From positions 1 through 15,624 of the forward strand of contig JBEBSD010000110.1 in NCBI GenBank assembly GCA_040394475.1: 15,624 nucleotides of DNA, written 5' to 3'. The notes beneath the pieces were generated by a model. It was not told the origin of the DNA. It did not search any database and saw nothing but the letters and a program-made list of their open reading frames with translations. Positions 14,630 through 15,624 of this stretch are shown in pieces; position 1 is the stretch's first letter, and every line of letters starts with the position of its first letter. This DNA comes from JBEBSD01 sp040394475 (lineage in GTDB: Bacteria > Bacteroidota > Bacteroidia > Cytophagales > Spirosomataceae). A program made the position numbers and the translations under genes.

Positions 14630-15624
14630 GCCAATACCCTTCGCGGCAAAATGGGTGCCGACGAATTTCGAGACTACATCTTAGGGTTTATCTTTTACAA
14701 ATACCTCTCCGAGAAAATGGAGCTTTATGCGGACACGATCTTGGAAGAGGACGGGGTGCGCTATCGTGACCTAAAAGAGTCAACGGAAGAGGGACGTGAA
14801 TACCTGGAAGCCGTACAGGAAGAAGCGCTGGAAAAGTTGGGGTACTTCTTAAAACCGACGGAATTGTTTCGAGAAGTGGCTATCCGTGGAAATGGCGATA
14901 CCGACGAAGACGATGATAGTGAAACCACGCCCGTGGCGGCCACTTCCGCAGGGGCCCGCACCAACTTTATCTTAGAAGACCTGCAACGGATCTTGAATAA
15001 CATCCAGCTCAGCACGATGGGAACCGAGAGCGAAGAAGATTTTGACAATCTCTTCGAAGATATGGATCTGACAAGTACAAAGCTGGGCAAAACGCCCGAA
15101 CAGCGCAATACATTGATTGCCAAAGTGCTCGCGCACCTAGACAAAATCGACTTCAAACTGAACGATACTGAGATTGACGTATTGGGTGATGCTTACGAAT
15201 ACCTGATCGCCCAATTTGCCAGTGGTGCTGGGAAGAAAGCCGGGGAATTTTATACACCTCAGCAGGTGAGTAAAATCCTGGCAAAACTGGTCACGACCGG
15301 AAAAGAGCGCTTGCGTTCGGTCTATGATCCGACCTGTGGCTCTGGCTCGTTGTTGTTGCGTGTAGCGCGGGAAGTAAAAGAGGTGAGTAATTTCTACGGG
15401 CAGGAACTCAACCGCACCACCTACAACCTGGCTAGGATGAACATGATCCTGCACGATGTGCATTACCGGAAGTTTGATATCCGGCAGGAAGACACCCTCG
15501 AACATCCGCAACATCCCGATTTACAAGCAGAAGCGATTGTAGCCAATCCGCCTTTCTCTGCACATTGGAGCGCCAGTCAACTACACATGTCCGACGATCG
15601 TTTCAGTCAATACGGACGATTGGC
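14582..15624 (+). CDS. hsdM: Type I restriction-modification DNA methyltransferase subunit HsdM, 3' truncated by window end
   Basis: 347 complete codons are visible, and the frame stays open to the right edge. The ATG follows a leader conserved in copy A. The N-terminal helical HsdM domain begins MSDDQKRVLEQQLWNIANTL and contains DEFRDYILGFIFYKYLSEKM. The adenine-methyltransferase core follows: GEFYTPQQV (221-229), SAM-binding motif I YDPTCGSGSLLL (248-259) and catalytic motif IV NPPF (322-325). HsdM with HsdS methylates adenine in a bipartite target, and with HsdR the complex cuts unmethylated DNA. hsdS and hsdR are expected to the right. An acidic low-complexity insert (about 103-115, GDTDEDDD) lies between the N-terminal helices. 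No sign of damage in the visible part. Confidence 0.93.
   Translation, partial: MSDDQKRVLEQQLWNIANTLRGKMGADEFRDYILGFIFYKYLSEKMELYADTILEEDGVRYRDLKESTEEGREYLEAVQEEALEKLGYFLKPTELFREVAIRGNGDTDEDDDSETTPVAATSAGARTNFILEDLQRILNNIQLSTMGTESEEDFDNLFEDMDLTSTKLGKTPEQRNTLIAKVLAHLDKIDFKLNDTEIDVLGDAYEYLIAQFASGAGKKAGEFYTPQQVSKILAKLVTTGKERLRSVYDPTCGSGSLLLRVAREVKEVSNFYGQELNRTTYNLARMNMILHDVHYRKFDIRQEDTLEHPQHPDLQAEAIVANPPFSAHWSASQLHMSDDRFSQYGRL

Noticed and set aside
14761..15514. Minus-strand frames opposite hsdM
   Set aside because: They are shadows of the strongly conserved HsdM frame on the plus strand and have Ser/Arg-rich non-protein-like composition.

Overview
The window looks like chromosomal DNA of a member of the Bacteroidota, probably Cytophagia- or Chitinophagia-like. 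Three large secreted proteins end in the same pair of modules: a fibronectin-like domain beginning LPV, then a C-terminal domain with an (F/Y/S)PNP motif. This is the classic layout of type IX secretion system (T9SS) cargo. Starts lack Shine-Dalgarno sequences, and the clearest promoter (upstream of the AbiE genes) fits the Bacteroidota -33 TTG / -7 TAnnTTTG pattern. I cannot name a genus or species.

Layout. 1-372 is an imperfect tandem-repeat block. 702-2882 (+) encodes a Gly-rich secreted T9SS protein, followed by a LuxR-type regulator at 3051-3845 (+). The convergent gap 3846-4337 holds hairpins and a MITE-like repeat with 13-bp terminal inverted repeats. On the minus strand follow an LRR-like T9SS protein (10881-8806), a VOC/glyoxalase-fold enzyme (8680-8168) and a 1243-residue double beta-helix T9SS protein (8069-4338). 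So the left two thirds is mostly surface and secreted protein coding capacity.

The right third, from about 11360, is accessory defence DNA with a visible history of rearrangement. An hsdM-like promoter/leader and its first 16 codons (11361-11553) are fused in frame to a small lipoprotein gene. Next come a displaced tRNA-Asn 3' half with its terminator (12125-12208) and an internally deleted tyrosine integrase relic (12335-12445). An AbiEi/AbiEii type IV toxin-antitoxin pair follows (14170-12459, minus), apparently transcribed from a nearly leaderless promoter. A second, intact copy of the hsdM leader (14444-14629) then leads into a real type I methyltransferase subunit gene, hsdM, which runs off the right edge.

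The likely story is a tRNA-Asn-associated genomic island that decayed while its anti-phage cargo (AbiE, type I restriction-modification) was retained or swapped. No wholly new multi-gene system is demonstrated. The most unusual items are the hsdM-head/lipoprotein chimera, the nesting of AbiE between two diverged hsdM heads, and a perfect 44-bp palindrome between the AbiE and hsdM leaders.
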